Source: Temnopleurus reevesii (lineage: Eukaryota > Echinodermata > Echinoidea > Temnopleuroida > Temnopleuridae). Taken from it: DNA of 64,000 nucleotides. A model generated the notes under the pieces. That model had not been told where the DNA came from. It saw only the letters and a program-made list of their open reading frames with translations, and ran no database searches. Of this stretch, positions 13,000 to 24,460 are shown piece by piece. Location of the stretch: the NCBI GenBank assembly GCA_036244855.1, contig BQKZ01000011.1:185607-249606 (forward strand). Direction: 5' to 3'. Within the stretch, counting starts at the first letter, position 1; the number at the start of each line of letters is the position of its first letter. The position numbers and the translations under genes were made by a program.

Positions 13000-13140
13000 G
13001 TAATAATAATAATAATAATAATATCATAATATTTCTACTAATAATGATGATGACGATGATGATGATAATAAGAACGATGACTTCATCAATGTTGATAAAA
13101 TTATAAAAGTAATAGTATCATGATAATAATAATATTAATG
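12835..13140. repeat. Compound trinucleotide microsatellite (TAC)n then (AAT)n
   Basis: TAC/ATT units (about 12840-12945) switch to a long AAT run (about 12947-13022) and then to GAT/AAT mixtures. The open frame coding for Tyr, then Asn, then Ile strings is a repeat product. Confidence 0.95.
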
Positions 13141-13783
13141 TGGACAACTAAAAAAAAACAAATCCATGCTATTTGATATCAACGAGAATTATTGGGAACA
13201 TATCATGATATAAACAATTTCTGCATCGGTACATAACTTGTGCACTATCTTATTTCCTTCTCTGCAGTGTATTTTTACGCCAGTAAAATGTGAAACCATC
13301 TTATGGATGTTCCTATTTAACCTACTTAACTATTATTAAGGTTTTACCATCATCATACTTTAACACAGGTTAACCTACATTTACCGAATCGCATCGGTCA
13401 TTCTCTAAATACCACGGCCGAGCATACTAATGAATTAACTTATGCCAAAATGAAATTCACTCTAAAGTGACCTTGGGCGAATGAATATCTAACACAATTC
13501 ATTTACTGGACATCAATTTGTAAACGATCACTAGGCATGGCCATTTTGTTGAGTGGGAGGGAGTTTCACAGAATACACTGCGTGTACAATGTACAAGTTC
13601 AGTTATTGTAAACCCAACGTGCACATCTTACGAAAGGCTTACAATCCGATTTTGAAAAAAAAAAGAGTGCAAATTTATGTTTAGAAGCAGACAGAAAATC
13701 TTGATTTGAAGTTTTTTTTATTATGATAAAAATCAAGAAAATGACACAATGCAAGCTTTCTCGTCAAGGAGCAAATTGTCTCA
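13141..13783. other. Non-coding, no gene recognised
   Basis: AT-rich with short A-runs. No supported feature. Confidence 0.55.
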
Positions 13784-13922
13784 GGGTGTGTTGCTCAAAA
13801 GTGACAATTGATAGCAAGTTGCAGTTGATCGATTGATATATGCGCATACCGTGCGCAAATGAAATGCGCGTTACAATTGGCAAAGTTGCAGTTGATTTGC
13901 AGTTGATTATGAGCAACACCCC
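13784..13922. mobile_element. Foldback element family B, copy 1
   Basis: The ends are GGTGTGTTGCTCA and, on the right, GAGCAACACCCC. Inner blocks include AGTTGCAGTTGATC, GCGCATACCGTGCGC, ATGCGCGTTACAATT and GTTGCAGTTGATTTGCAGTT. TCAG lies immediately outside both ends and may be the target duplication. Related copies lie at 49994, 57317 and 60326. No coding capacity. Confidence 0.8.
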
Positions 13923-14021
13923 ATCAGAGTTATAAGGAAGTCGGAGCAGTCTTAAGATTATCTACGATTTGAAAGCGATTTGTCCTTTGTATCCGTTATA
14001 AAGCCGATAAACGTATTTAAA

Positions 14022-14081
14022 ACTATATATATAGTAACTATATATAGTTAGATACTATTATAGTAACTATATATAGTTAGT
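14022..14081. repeat. Tandem palindromic AT repeat
   Basis: AGTAACTATATATAGTTAG occurs twice, each copy being itself a near-palindrome, with a related spacer. It can fold into small cruciforms. Confidence 0.7.
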
Positions 14082-14932
14082 GTTTTCAGGATAAGAATCA
14101 TTTAGATATTTGTTGTCAAAATGTTCGTATTGAATAATATTGTTAAATGGATAAATGAGCAGATGCAGCACTTGTTCGATACATCCAAGTAATGTTCAAG
14201 AGGGAAGGAAATTTCTTCTGTGTGCCTATATATATTTTGTGAATACGTAAATTGAAGTCGTTTACTTGATCAAATTTATTTTATTTTTTGGCTGAAAGTG
14301 GCGATGAAAGTTGCACTGGAGGATGATACACTGATGATGATCTCGTGAATGAATGAGGGAAAGAATGAGTGAGTGCGTGAGCGAGTGGGTGGGTGAATCG
14401 ATTTGGGTGCGTGATAAAGACGATTAAATAACGATCGATGAGTAAAAAATAAAGACAATTGTGAGTGAATGAGTGAATTTAGATAATTTGGGATGACTTA
14501 AGAATTTGAGAAATTGGCGACTTAAGGAGATTCGGAGAAGGGGAACTATGCCACGACAGGAGAAAGAGAAATACTTAAGAGGCTCAGAATTAACATGGCG
14601 CATGATTGTTATAGGACAAATGCAGAGAAATTGGAGCGCCCATAAGTAGACAGTCGGTAGCACTGATAAGAAGGTGAAAGGGAAGGCCTTGAAAGAAATA
14701 TAGGTATATACGAAGGAAGCAAAATCGAGTTATGTTCATTTATGGTTTAGGTCACACCAACGTCAGAACGATACGAAAACGAGTCACTCCGAGGACGATT
14801 GAAATAAAGCTGATATCTAAAGCAACACTTTCACTTTCTCAAGAAAAAATAGTTGACTGACCTTTTCTTAACGAGCATGTGAATTCATGACGACTTGGGT
14901 GAAAATTGCATTTCAATGGGAAAATCAGCTCA
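14082..14932. other. Non-coding, no gene recognised
   Basis: Contains GAGT/GAAT-rich stretches at about 14340-14480 (repeating GTGAGTG-like words). No gene can be supported. Confidence 0.5.
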
Positions 14933-15440
14933 GTTTGATTACACTCGTCCTGTGGTTAACCACGGGATGGAGTTAGATAGCAAGAAGGAGGAGTGGAAAG
15001 AAGATTGATGCATTCAGAAAAGAAAAGAGAGAGAGATAGAAAGAGAGGGGGAGGGGAGATGAGGGAGAAAGAGAGAAATAGAGGGAGAGATAGAGAGAGA
15101 GAGAGAAAGTTTGATTACACTCGTCCTGTGGCTAACCACGAGATGGCGTTGGAAAGCAAGAAGGAGGAGTGGAAAGAAGATAGATTGAGACATTCAGAAA
15201 AGAAAAGAGAGAGATAGAGAGAAAGAAGGATGGGGAGATGAGGGAGAAAGAGAGAAATAGAGGGAGAAAGTTTGATTACACTCGTCCTGTGGCTAACCAC
15301 AAGATGGGGTTAGATAACAGGAAGAAGGAGTGAGAAAACTTAAGGTGGAGTCAGAGAGGGAAAGAGAAATAGAGAGAGATAGAGAGAAACAGGGAAATAG
15401 AGAGGAAAACAGAGAAGGGGCAGACAGAGATGGAGAAGAG
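14933..15440. repeat. GA-rich tandem array, three units of about 160-176 bp
   Basis: Units begin with GTTTGATTACACTCGTCCTG at 14933, 15109 and 15270. Each has a unique-sequence head ending near AAGGAGGAGTGG, then a long purine-only tail of GAGA/GAAA words. The head of unit 1 holds the perfect palindrome GTGGTTAACCAC (14954-14965); units 2 and 3 carry GTGGCTAACCAC. Open frames on both strands across this array are low complexity. Confidence 0.85.
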
Positions 15441-17640
15441 AAAAGATGAGAAATATCGGTCACTTTGCAATCGCAGCAATGTGCTTTACAAGTTAATGGA
15501 AAACTGCTACTTAAATTGGTTTCCCTCACTCGAGCTGTTAGCATTTTCTTTCTGTCATCCCATCCCTCATCCCCATCCTTCTCTATTCATTTATGTATGT
15601 GACTGCCTCTGTCTCTTTATCTCCATTCTTTATGTATACCTCTAAAGACATATTACTTTGGACATTATTTTTGCATTCGACTCATACGAATCATTTGATG
15701 CCTTTCATAATTCTAGAACTGACTAATGCACATCGTTAATGCACATCGTTAAACCCTTCATCTTGGAACCGTGGGGTTAAAAGGATCGCACCGCAATAAT
15801 TTCCGTTTACGCATGCACGTTACAGCCTTCTAAGAATTAGGGACGTTTAACGCGAGCACCTCTGTATACCCGCCAACAAATTTTCTTGAACGTGTGAACT
15901 TTACAGGCTATATTCCTGAATTACTGTTATAAATATTCCTTGCATAACATTTCAATGTCATACATCTCTGATATATGGGTTATTAGGATTATAATAACCT
16001 ATATTAAAATGTGTAAATACGTTTTGCTGGCATTCCAAAGGAGATACCTATTGGGAACACTGTGTTGGCATGACTATTGTTATTTCATTAAATGGCATCC
16101 ACAAATGAGCGCCTTTCTCGAAACGGAAGTAAAACCTAGTTTTAATAACAATGGAAACAATTAAGAGCACTATTAATCCAGGAATAAAGACGGATACTAA
16201 GAATATTTCATCGATATTCAAATGAACTTTCGTTTTTGATGACAATGAAGGTCGATCATTCATGCATTCAATCTGCTTAATATGCCAACCGGCACTGCTC
16301 GATCTATTTTCCATAATTGCGATGCATATTACTCGTTGATCTTTCTGAATCTATAGGGCAATATCATGAACTATTCCCCGGGGCACATAGTTACTATACC
16401 CCCGCATTACATCCCGATGATCATGTCGACGGATCAATAAGTCTTAATCGATGGCGGTGGTTTAGGATACGCAGGAAGACTCGTAGCATTATCATACTTG
16501 CACGTTTCAACCATATATCTCTTGTCTGTGCAATTCATTTACTTTAAAGACATTTTATAGCATTGTTTTTCATTGATAAAATCTCAACTATCACATCCTG
16601 CTCCCTAAATTGTTGATGGTATACATAAACTAAGCGGTGAAAATATTAGTTTTAAAAATCAACGTTTAGTGCCCCCCCCCAAAAAAAAAAAAGAAAACCC
16701 CTAATACTAAATTAAATTTAAAGTATAGCATACTTCGGCACACCATTTGCAGGAAACCATCTGTGGTGCAGTTCATTCAAATTTCATCGATATCTTGTTC
16801 GTTCTTGTATAACTTTTTTTTCATCGATCAGAATGTAATAATAAAGGTCAGACAGCTTGATTTAAAATCATATTAAACGACATCATCACAATGTGTGACA
16901 ATGTCTTTAAATTGACGTGTGGCTCAAAAGCAGAGTAAAAATCACGTTTCCAATACTGGGCCATAAAATATGTTTATAGATCCTGAGATTACGATAAATA
17001 AAAGGATGACCAGCATGGGTTTTGCTCAAACTGCCAAAGTGTGGCATATTTCTAGATACATCATCTTCTGGATTAAAAGATGTTTTCACTTTTTTTTCTT
17101 GCATTGATATGTTACATGATTGTATACCCATCGAGTTATTTGTACATGATATTCTTGCTCCAGCCCAATGTAATGTTATTTTTATTTTCTTTCTTAGCAG
17201 GTGGATTTTTTTCATTGTTTTTTAATTCTAGTTCTTTTCTTTGAATTTATGATATTTCTCGAATGATATACCTTATGTCCCATTTGCTTTTCGATAAGGT
17301 AAGACTTTCTAATATGATAATATCACATCTTCTCATACCCAAAAGTGCAAGTAGACCCCAGGATCATGTGAAAACATGCAATTTCGGCGCCATGTGTCCC
17401 CATTACCATCCTTCAGAAAAGGCAATATCTTAAAGATGCCCCAGAAAATAAAGCATGATCAGCAAATTACGCTCTTGCTTACGATAGCACCGGTCATAAA
17501 AGCGCCATCGCCGTCACAGTACAAAATTAAGTTTCACATTCCCACGCACACTTAAGAGGTGCGAACCATAAAATCTGAGTAAATCGTTCAGGCGCTTTTC
17601 AAGGCGCGTTGGGATTTTCAGTAATACAAACTTATCACTT
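15441..17640. other. Non-coding; small direct repeat and C/A run
   Basis: No gene can be supported. TAATGCACATCGT is repeated in tandem at about 15724-15750. A C9 run followed by A12 lies at 16672-16692. An 88-codon minus-strand frame at 16048-16314 contains one strongly hydrophobic segment (LVSVFIPGLIVLLIVSIVI) followed by basic residues, as in a membrane anchor. It is unsupported by splice sites or family resemblance. Confidence 0.5.
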
Positions 17641-17654
17641 GTTGCTATGGCAAC
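17641..17654. promoter_or_regulatory. RFX X-box motif (palindromic)
   Basis: GTTGCTATGGCAAC fits the RFX consensus of two GTTGCY/RGCAAC half-sites with a 2-bp centre. In animals such X-boxes control ciliary genes, and this one could serve a neighbour outside the window. The local sequence (about 17440-17700) is more complex and CpG-containing than its flanks. A single motif is weak evidence, so function is inference. Confidence 0.4.
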
Positions 17655-18959
17655 CGCTTAAAGCAAATTAAAGGAGGGTGTAGGGATTTGGTGTGGAATG
17701 AGGTGCCGTCTTTGTGCTATATCAATATAGATGAGGGGAAATGTTGAGATTGGACGGCTTTTTGATGAAAACATGGCAGAGAGTATATATAATTTCCGTC
17801 CATACATTGTATTCGTTCCGCTGTTTATGTGTTGGATTATGCGTTTACCTCTATGGTTGAATTGAGGAAGAGGACATCTGCAAGCAAAGACTTAATCCTG
17901 GTAGTATAGCGTATCTCTGTTTCAACTGTTGTTCCATCCTTGTCAAACTGAAAGCACATATATCCATGTGGTCTTAAAGGTTTTTGTTTTATTTTCTGAC
18001 TGTTCTACAGTATTTCTATACCCCACGAATTCAATTATTAGTAGTAGTGACAAAATCAATGATATATAAAAACATCTTCTAAAGATTTAAGACCAGGTGT
18101 ATTGTCATGGGAGCCATTCTTGTTTTACCTGATCTACAACCAACTTGTAAATTATACTTATTTAGTCCGTTGAATCCTTGCCACATCACACGCACGCAAC
18201 CGGTTTGAATAAAAAGGGTCATCAGCGATTTGCCGCCTTTTACCTAAAATGTGGTGCCCCTTACTCTACCTGTGCCAACAAAATAGCCATCTGTGCATGA
18301 CCCCAAAATGGAGTTTAATCCATCTAACTTATTTTGGGCCAATCAGACCTGCAATCTTTGAGAGTGCTGGTGTTCTTATATTTCCATTTTAGATCACTCT
18401 CATTTGGTAGATTAGAAAGTATACTCGGACGTTAATCTCTTTTTTTTTCAATGAACAGAGACCTGAAATATTGTCATTTAAGGATTAAAAGATAATGCGT
18501 CATGTTGTAGGGGTCAATTAAAATGGGAGCGGTCAATTTCTTTGTTTTATGACCCTACCAGTACCCCTAAATGCACCTGTGACGAAAGAAGATGTAACAA
18601 AATACATCTCTCGTTAGTTATCTCGACCCATATTTCTTTCTTTTTTTCTGAATTTGGTCGGACTCTGGCAGGCGGGCGCTGTCAAACATCATCCCGGCTA
18701 AAAATTGGTCGTGAATAATTGCGATGGCGGGAGATTTTGATGGTCAATAATACGGAGGGGGATATGGAGATGGGTGGAAGAGCGGTATAATGCGAAGGCA
18801 AAGCGATATGATATGGCATTATTCTTCCATAGGGAATGGATATCTAGAACACGTTGGGTGTTTATCTTTGAAGATCAGTGGGGGTGCTTCTGGTAGAAAT
18901 GGAGAATATTAGTACTGGCATTTGGTGGTGTTGAGAGGAAGCTTGGGGTTGATATTGGA
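17655..18959. other. Non-coding, no gene recognised
   Basis: Ordinary mixed sequence with a few GC-richer patches (about 18660-18740). No open frame or RNA gene can be supported. Confidence 0.55.
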
Positions 18960-19302
18960 AGACAGAGGTAGAGAAAGAAGAGTAATATAGGTAGAGGGGG
19001 AGGGGGGTGGGAAAGGAGAGAAAGGGAGGAGGAGAGATAGAATGAGAAGAAGAAGGAAGATATCGAGACAGAGAGAACGAGCGAGAGAGGGATAGAAAGA
19101 AAGAGAGATAGAGAGCGCGAAGAGCGATATGTAGAGAGAGAGTGGGAGAAAGGGAGAGAGGGAGAGGAGAGAAATGGAGGGAGAGAGAGAAGAAAAAAGA
19201 TATATGGAAATAGTGAGAAAGAGAGGAGAGAGAGAGATAGATAGATAAAGAGGGGGCAGAGAGAAGGATAACGAGAGCGAGAGAGAGATTGAAGGAGTGG
19301 AT
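18960..19302. repeat. Long polypurine (GA-rich) tract
   Basis: Over 300 bases nearly all A and G, with GAGA, GGGA and GATA words. On the minus strand it gives Ser/Leu/Pro-rich open frames up to 154 codons in several frames, which is typical of CT repeats. Mirror-like purine tracts of this kind can form triple-stranded DNA. Confidence 0.9.
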
Positions 19303-19690
19303 GAGAGCGATGGATGCAACCACTTCTAGGCGATTGCATCTATTTGAAAATGACCAGGATGCGTGGATGTCTTCCCCGAAAAACTTATGGAACTTGTGAG
19401 TTTAAGCTTATCCTGTCACATCGAAAAATGTTCACATCACATTGAACATAGCATTGAACGAGAGGAAATGGGATGGCGGGAGAGAGCGAGAGAAGAATGA
19501 GGAGGAGAGAGAGAGAGAGAGAGAGATAATGAAGGAGAAGAGGAGAGCGATGGATTCAACCACTTCTAAGCGATTGCATCTCTGTTCAAGTGACGGGATT
19601 GTGTGGATGTCTTCTGCGAAAACTTATAGAACCTTATAAATTGGAGCTTTTGCTGAGTCACATCTAATATTTTTCACATAATGACCTTCT
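19270..19690. repeat. Two-copy tandem duplication, offset 240 bp
   Basis: AGAGCGATGGATGCAACCAC at 19304 and AGAGCGATGGATTCAACCAC at 19544 start matching stretches: CTTCTA(G/A)GCGATTGCATCT, TGTGGATGTCTTC and AAAACTTAT in the same order. Each copy is preceded by a GA tract, so tract and unique part were duplicated together. Confidence 0.8.
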
Positions 19691-20392
19691 GCATATACTT
19701 CAGCACGTAACATTAATGATACATCCTTTGAAATGACCGTATTGTATGTGGGGAGGGGGCGGAGGGCGTAAGAAAAGCGATATAGATATTCCTCAACATA
19801 CTGCAACTAGGCTAAGGCGATCAGACGGTAAGATCGGTAACGAAACTAATAAAGCTATCAGTATCAAAAAGAGATTATCGAGAACATTATCCATAAGAAA
19901 GGTTTCATGACTGTTCAAAAATATAGAATTCCGCTACTGGCATTATATAGACAGTAGTTATTGGCAACGTACATGGTGTAATTCATCAGAAAATTGAACC
20001 ATTATATTGCAAACCATGTAAAAATGGAGTCAAAGTTTACCTCCTTGCTTTAAGTTGATTATACAACGTTCAAGATTTGCTCAGCCTTATTTTATGCAAA
20101 TAAAAATTACAATACAATACAATTTAACAACAGGACCAAAGTAAAACAAAATGTATGGAATAATAAACTCACTATTTATGTACAGGTACCTTGAATAGAA
20201 AGAAAGATAAACATATGTTTATATTTCTCATATCATATTATTTCTTAATTTTGAACAAACACATTAATTTTTCATTAAGTGGTAAGTGGAGAGAGCCAAT
20301 ATTCATACAACAGCACAACTTGTCATTTTGTAAAAGAATATTGGGCCTTACTCAAGAAAAACGGGTTAAAACTTAGCGTGGAATGTATAAAT
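19691..20392. other. Non-coding, no gene recognised
   Basis: AT-rich, no supported feature. Confidence 0.55.
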
Positions 20393-20525
20393 GTGTACGG
20401 GTTCTAAACAACGCCATGCGAAATGTACACCTATTTGTAGGGGGCTGTAGCACTGCGCTGCATGATAAGTTTCAGTAATGCTTCAAAGTTATCTTCTTAT
20501 CATACACTGTTCCTATGCTCATACA
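20393..20525. repeat. Local duplication, copy 1
   Basis: GTACGGGTTCTAAACAA, CATGCGAAATGTACACC, GGGGGCTGTAGCACTGCGC, AGTAATGCTTCAAAGTT and TTATCATACACT match the segment at 20656-20790 in the same order, about 264 bp away, with scattered substitutions. Confidence 0.75.
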
Positions 20526-20655
20526 TTGTTATTATTACCAATATTATTACCGCCATTATCATTGCTATCAATAACATAAAGGATGATAACGATTATGATG
20601 ATAAGAATGAAATGAAATAATAATAGTAAAATAACAACACGAATGATGATGAGTA

Positions 20656-20790
20656 CATGTACGTGGTTTAAACAAGGTCATGCGAAATATGCACCTATTT
20701 TGTGGAGGGCTCTAGCACTTCGCTGTATGAGAAGTTTCACTAATGCTTCAAAGTTCTCTCTTTATCATACACTATGCTAGATCACACGGT
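20656..20790. repeat. Local duplication, copy 2
   Basis: Diverged partner of the 20393 segment (CATGCGAAATATGCACC, GGAGGGCTCTAGCACTTCGC, ACTAATGCTTCAAAGTT). The spacer between the copies holds an imperfect AAT/GAT microsatellite. Confidence 0.75.
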
Positions 20791-21025
20791 CTAGCAGATA
20801 TTCTTCCAGATGACACCCCGTTTTTCATCTCACTTCACTATGGGTATGTTAATGTTTGCCCTATCAATGGCACCACACCGTCTTGTTTGTGTCACATCTC
20901 TACATCCAGAACATGCCACATAGCCAGTCATTACAAAGTAGTTTAGCATGCACCGTGTTTTATGAAGCCATCTCTCTCTATCTGAAAAGATCTTGCTCTT
21001 TTTTCATATACGATGTCTGCTCCTT

Positions 21026-21100
21026 GATCGCAATTAACACTTTTCTCAATTACACGCCGATTATCATCTCTTATTTAATTTATCTTTCTTTTTCTTACTT
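21026..21100. repeat. Flanking direct repeat, left copy
   Basis: GATCGCAATTAACACTTTTC and the following CTCAATTACAC recur at 21383 on the far side of the family A element. Downstream T-rich words also agree loosely. A tandem duplication of roughly 360 bp period encloses the element. Confidence 0.65.
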
Positions 21101-21356
21101 TAAGGCCGACTCACACATTTGTGTTTTTAGCCTGCGTTTGCCCGGCGGGTTTTTTTTTTCATTAAAACCGCTCCCGAACGCAGGGTATACGCTGATCCGA
21201 CAGTGGACTGAAGTTCGGCTTGCACTCTAGGAGCGTACGCCAAACGTCAGTCCACCGTACGACCTTCGTCTTTGCGCGTCCAGGGAGCGCTTTTGATTTT
21301 GTTTAAAAACGCTGGGCCGACGCAAGCTAGAAATGCAAAGGCGTGAGTCGATCTTA
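21101..21356. mobile_element. Foldback element family A, copy 4 (full length)
   Basis: Left end TAAGGCCGACTCACACATTT, right end in reverse complement TAAGATCGACTCACGCCTTT. The inner blocks are GCCTGCGTTTGCCCGGCG / CGCTGGGCCGACGCAAGC and the central pair GTGGACTGAAGTTCGGC / GCCAAACGTCAGTCCACCGT. At about 256 bp it agrees closely in length with the 3658 copy, which defines the family size. No coding capacity. Confidence 0.85.
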
Positions 21357-21382
21357 GGAAGATTTTATTCTTTTTTTCTTAG

Positions 21383-21463
21383 ATCGCATTTAACACTTTT
21401 CTCAATTACACTTCGAATCTCATTTCTCTTTCAATATCTATTCATTTAACTTACTTAACTGAC
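21383..21463. repeat. Flanking direct repeat, right copy
   Basis: GATCGCATTTAACACTTTTC followed by CTCAATTACACTTCGA. Partner of the segment at 21026. Confidence 0.65.
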
Positions 21464-22329
21464 TGAATACTGAATTGTGTAATTATCATAGACTTTGCGC
21501 ACGGACCGCCCAGTTCCAGTGGAATGGGTGGAATTCTGGGTATTTTTTCATCTAGTACGAAATAAAATGCATGCTGATAACAATAGTCTTTATTTAGAAA
21601 TGGGGAAGTCCGCCCCAGATATTTTACTCAGTCAATAAATGTAGACTCATTCTAACAGTAAAGAGGATAAGTACAATGGGTATGAAATAAAGAAATCAAA
21701 CTCATTCGCTGTTCATTGTTATTAATCCTTCGCTCTGTAAATCGGCAACGATTGATCGATCGGTGACATCCATTATGATATACTCTAGCTCTACATTCAT
21801 ATTGTACGTATAATTTCACATTTTCTAAATTTTCCTAAAATGCCATACTTTAACCTTGGGTAATGTATGTTGAGGAGGATTTCATTCTAACATCCATGCT
21901 GTATTGAGAGTATTTTCCTTTTGTGTGAATAGCAAGATATCTTGCTGAACTAAGCCTTCAAAAGGGGGACTTTTCCTTCGTATTGATCAAATACTATTTT
22001 AGTATATTTATGAAACGAACTATTTTGTAATAAAAACCAGTGCATATTCCCTTCCTAAATATCTGAGCGTCTTGTTGTTGTTCTTTCCTATTTGGCTTCA
22101 TGATTATTCAAGGTATCATTTCTCGGCCCTCGATTTTCTACAATCCTCATATCACATTCCATTTATTCATTATTACTTAGATAATTGATTAATTGATTTC
22201 ATTCTCTCAAATAATTGATAATGTTTGTCTGTGTGTGCGCGCACGATGTAGAATCTTAAATTGTAGGGTATGTTAACACTCACTAGATATTTTTTAATAT
22301 AACTACTTCAATTTCTAATACTAATCATA
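21464..22329. other. Non-coding, no gene recognised
   Basis: AT-rich. Holds GGACCGCCCAGTTCCAGT near 21505, similar to words near 10876. Confidence 0.55.
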
Positions 22330-22359
22330 GTGAGGATGATGATGATAATAATAAAATAA

Positions 22360-22394
<35 letters not shown>

Positions 22395-22535
22395 ATAATA
22401 ATAATAATATTAATAATTATAGTACTAATAATAACAGTAATATTAGTAATAATATCAATAATGATAATGATGATAATAATAATGATAACAATGATAATGA
22501 TGACAGTGTATGACAATAATAATGTACTGTAATTG
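22330..22535. repeat. Compound (GAT)/(ACT)/(AAT) microsatellite
   Basis: GAT units, then about 11 ACT units (22359-22393), then AAT and GAT mixtures. The minus-strand Ile/Ser frame is a repeat product. Confidence 0.95.
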
Positions 22536-23687
22536 ATATTAACAAATGATGTCAAAGATGATGGCAATGTTAATGAATATGATAAGTATTATATATATTG
22601 TCTTTCTATTGCTATCATTATATTTATTGTAGTTTTTATTTTATTTCATTTCGTTATTATCATCATAATTGAAAAATAATATTATAGTAGCAATACTAAT
22701 AGCAGTAATATTAATGGTATTATCAATGACAAAATGAGTACTAATTTTCTTTTTACTTCAAACTATAGCCATAAATTGCAAGGTTTGCAACAGCATTGTC
22801 CCCGGAATAACCTTCACCTATTCAATATGCACTGAGCAACCATTAACGCTCTTTAGAGTACGGTATCTTCAAAATTGGACCAATACTCGCTTCGATTACA
22901 ACGGCCCTCGATCATTAAAAAGGCCAACAGAGATTTACAATGTCTATACAGCCCTTGGACAGATATTAACACCACTTACGGTTGCATTTATTATCCTTTT
23001 ATCCAACGGGGACTATATGTCAAACAATGCAATCGTGGACATTGACTCTAACTAGGGCAGCGCCATTATAAATGATGAATTGCCCAGGTAAATTGCAATT
23101 TTCATAATGACATTTGTCGTCCACCCATTTCGAATGATATCGCCATTTCCATGAACGTGATGAAGGGATCATTAGATTTTGAATGTTAATGGCATTTTTT
23201 CTTCGCAGATAGAGGATGATTGTGGTGTAGTTGAATGTGAAAGTTAGTGTAGCTCTGTCTTAGGGACTTGGTATTTAAGTGATTGTCATTTACGAGGTTT
23301 GAATATGAAACCCACTGGTGGCATACATTAATTTTACATCGACAGTTACACATATTTCTGCGTGATTTTATGCTTTAAACTGTAGGATATATCAGGGGCG
23401 GATCCAGAAATGAACTAAAAATATTGTGTTTATTGTGCCTGGGTGTACGTGCGCACGTACGCATGGGTGTGTAATGAATACGTGTGTGTGATGTGTGTGT
23501 GTTTGTTTTGAATATGTTTAGGGCTGATCGTTATTTCTTGTGTACTTTGTGCGATTTGGCACATGTAAAACTTCAATTCAATGAAAAAAGGCCTCAAATT
23601 AGGCATTAAACAGCACATTTCTATTCATTTCAGTTGAGACAATGTGTTCATATCTACTGTAGACATGTCTTTCCAGTGCCCAACTGC
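22536..23687. other. Non-coding; possible conserved block
   Basis: About 22840-23180 is high-complexity sequence without repeats and could be conserved non-coding DNA. No open frame supports an exon. A (GT)n stretch lies at about 23481-23505. Confidence 0.5.
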
Positions 23688-23790
23688 ATGAAAAGTTGTT
23701 TTAAACGCAACTCGTAAAATTAAATGCAATTCCTAAATATGCCGTCCTAATTGGTCAAAAATGGAGTTGCTTTTAAATTTCTGATTTTTT
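23688..23790. mobile_element. Foldback element family G, copy 1 (short)
   Basis: The arms GTTTTAAACGCAACTC (about 23698) and GAGTTGCTTTTAAA (about 23764) are inverted. The interior AAATGCAATTCCTAAATA, GCCGTCCTAATTGG aligns with 39500-39545 (AAACGCAAGTCCTAAATA, GCGCTCCTGATCG). The element is small and decayed, and encodes no protein. Confidence 0.55.
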
Positions 23791-24460
23791 TTTGCAATAG
23801 GGCATATGTATAGTATAATATTAGCTCAAATGTATGTGTAAGAGTGTCTGTGATTTTTTTTTTCAGTATGTGTCTCCCTTGCTAATAGACGTGTTATGAT
23901 CACAATATACCTATCCGGTGATTATATCGATCTTGCTAAAAATGACCCTGGGGCTGGGCTGCCACCTCCCACCCACCCCGCATACACTTTTTCCAGTTCA
24001 CTCAGTTGCACCAGCATACAGAGCATGTCGTTATCTGCGAAGACACTCCTCTGGCAATATCCGCTATATCTCGAAGTAATAACAAGTTTGGTCTTTCTAG
24101 ACGATCAATTTTGATCGAAGCGTCATGACTGGACTTCCCTAAAAAAATGTACTCTCATCATGAAATATTTTACCGAGCTTTTTAAAATTTTGAATGGGTC
24201 CAAGATTTCGTTTATTTTATACCAGATATTACAGGGGAGGCGAACCAAAGGTTAAAAAAATAGGCCATAAACCATGGACAGGAAAGCAAGGAAGAAACGG
24301 CAAAAAAGTTTTAAAAATGTAAGAAGTAATTATTGAATCACTTAATTTTGGTATCGGGGCTTAATCATTCTTGTCTCTTTTTCTCAACAAGCTAAGTTGG
24401 ACATATTTTCACATATCTTTCATGCGCGCACCCAGGATTTTGATACCCGGAGGCTTAGCT
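23791..24460. other. Non-coding, no gene recognised
   Basis: Mixed sequence with T-runs ending at the assembly gap. The last words before the gap, GCGCACCCAGGATTTTGATA, are GC-richer and may belong to a repeat cut off by the gap. Confidence 0.5.

Noticed and set aside
18862..19339. Three overlapping 136-154 codon Ser/Leu/Pro frames on the minus strand
   Set aside because: The CT-rich strand of a polypurine tract stays open in every frame.
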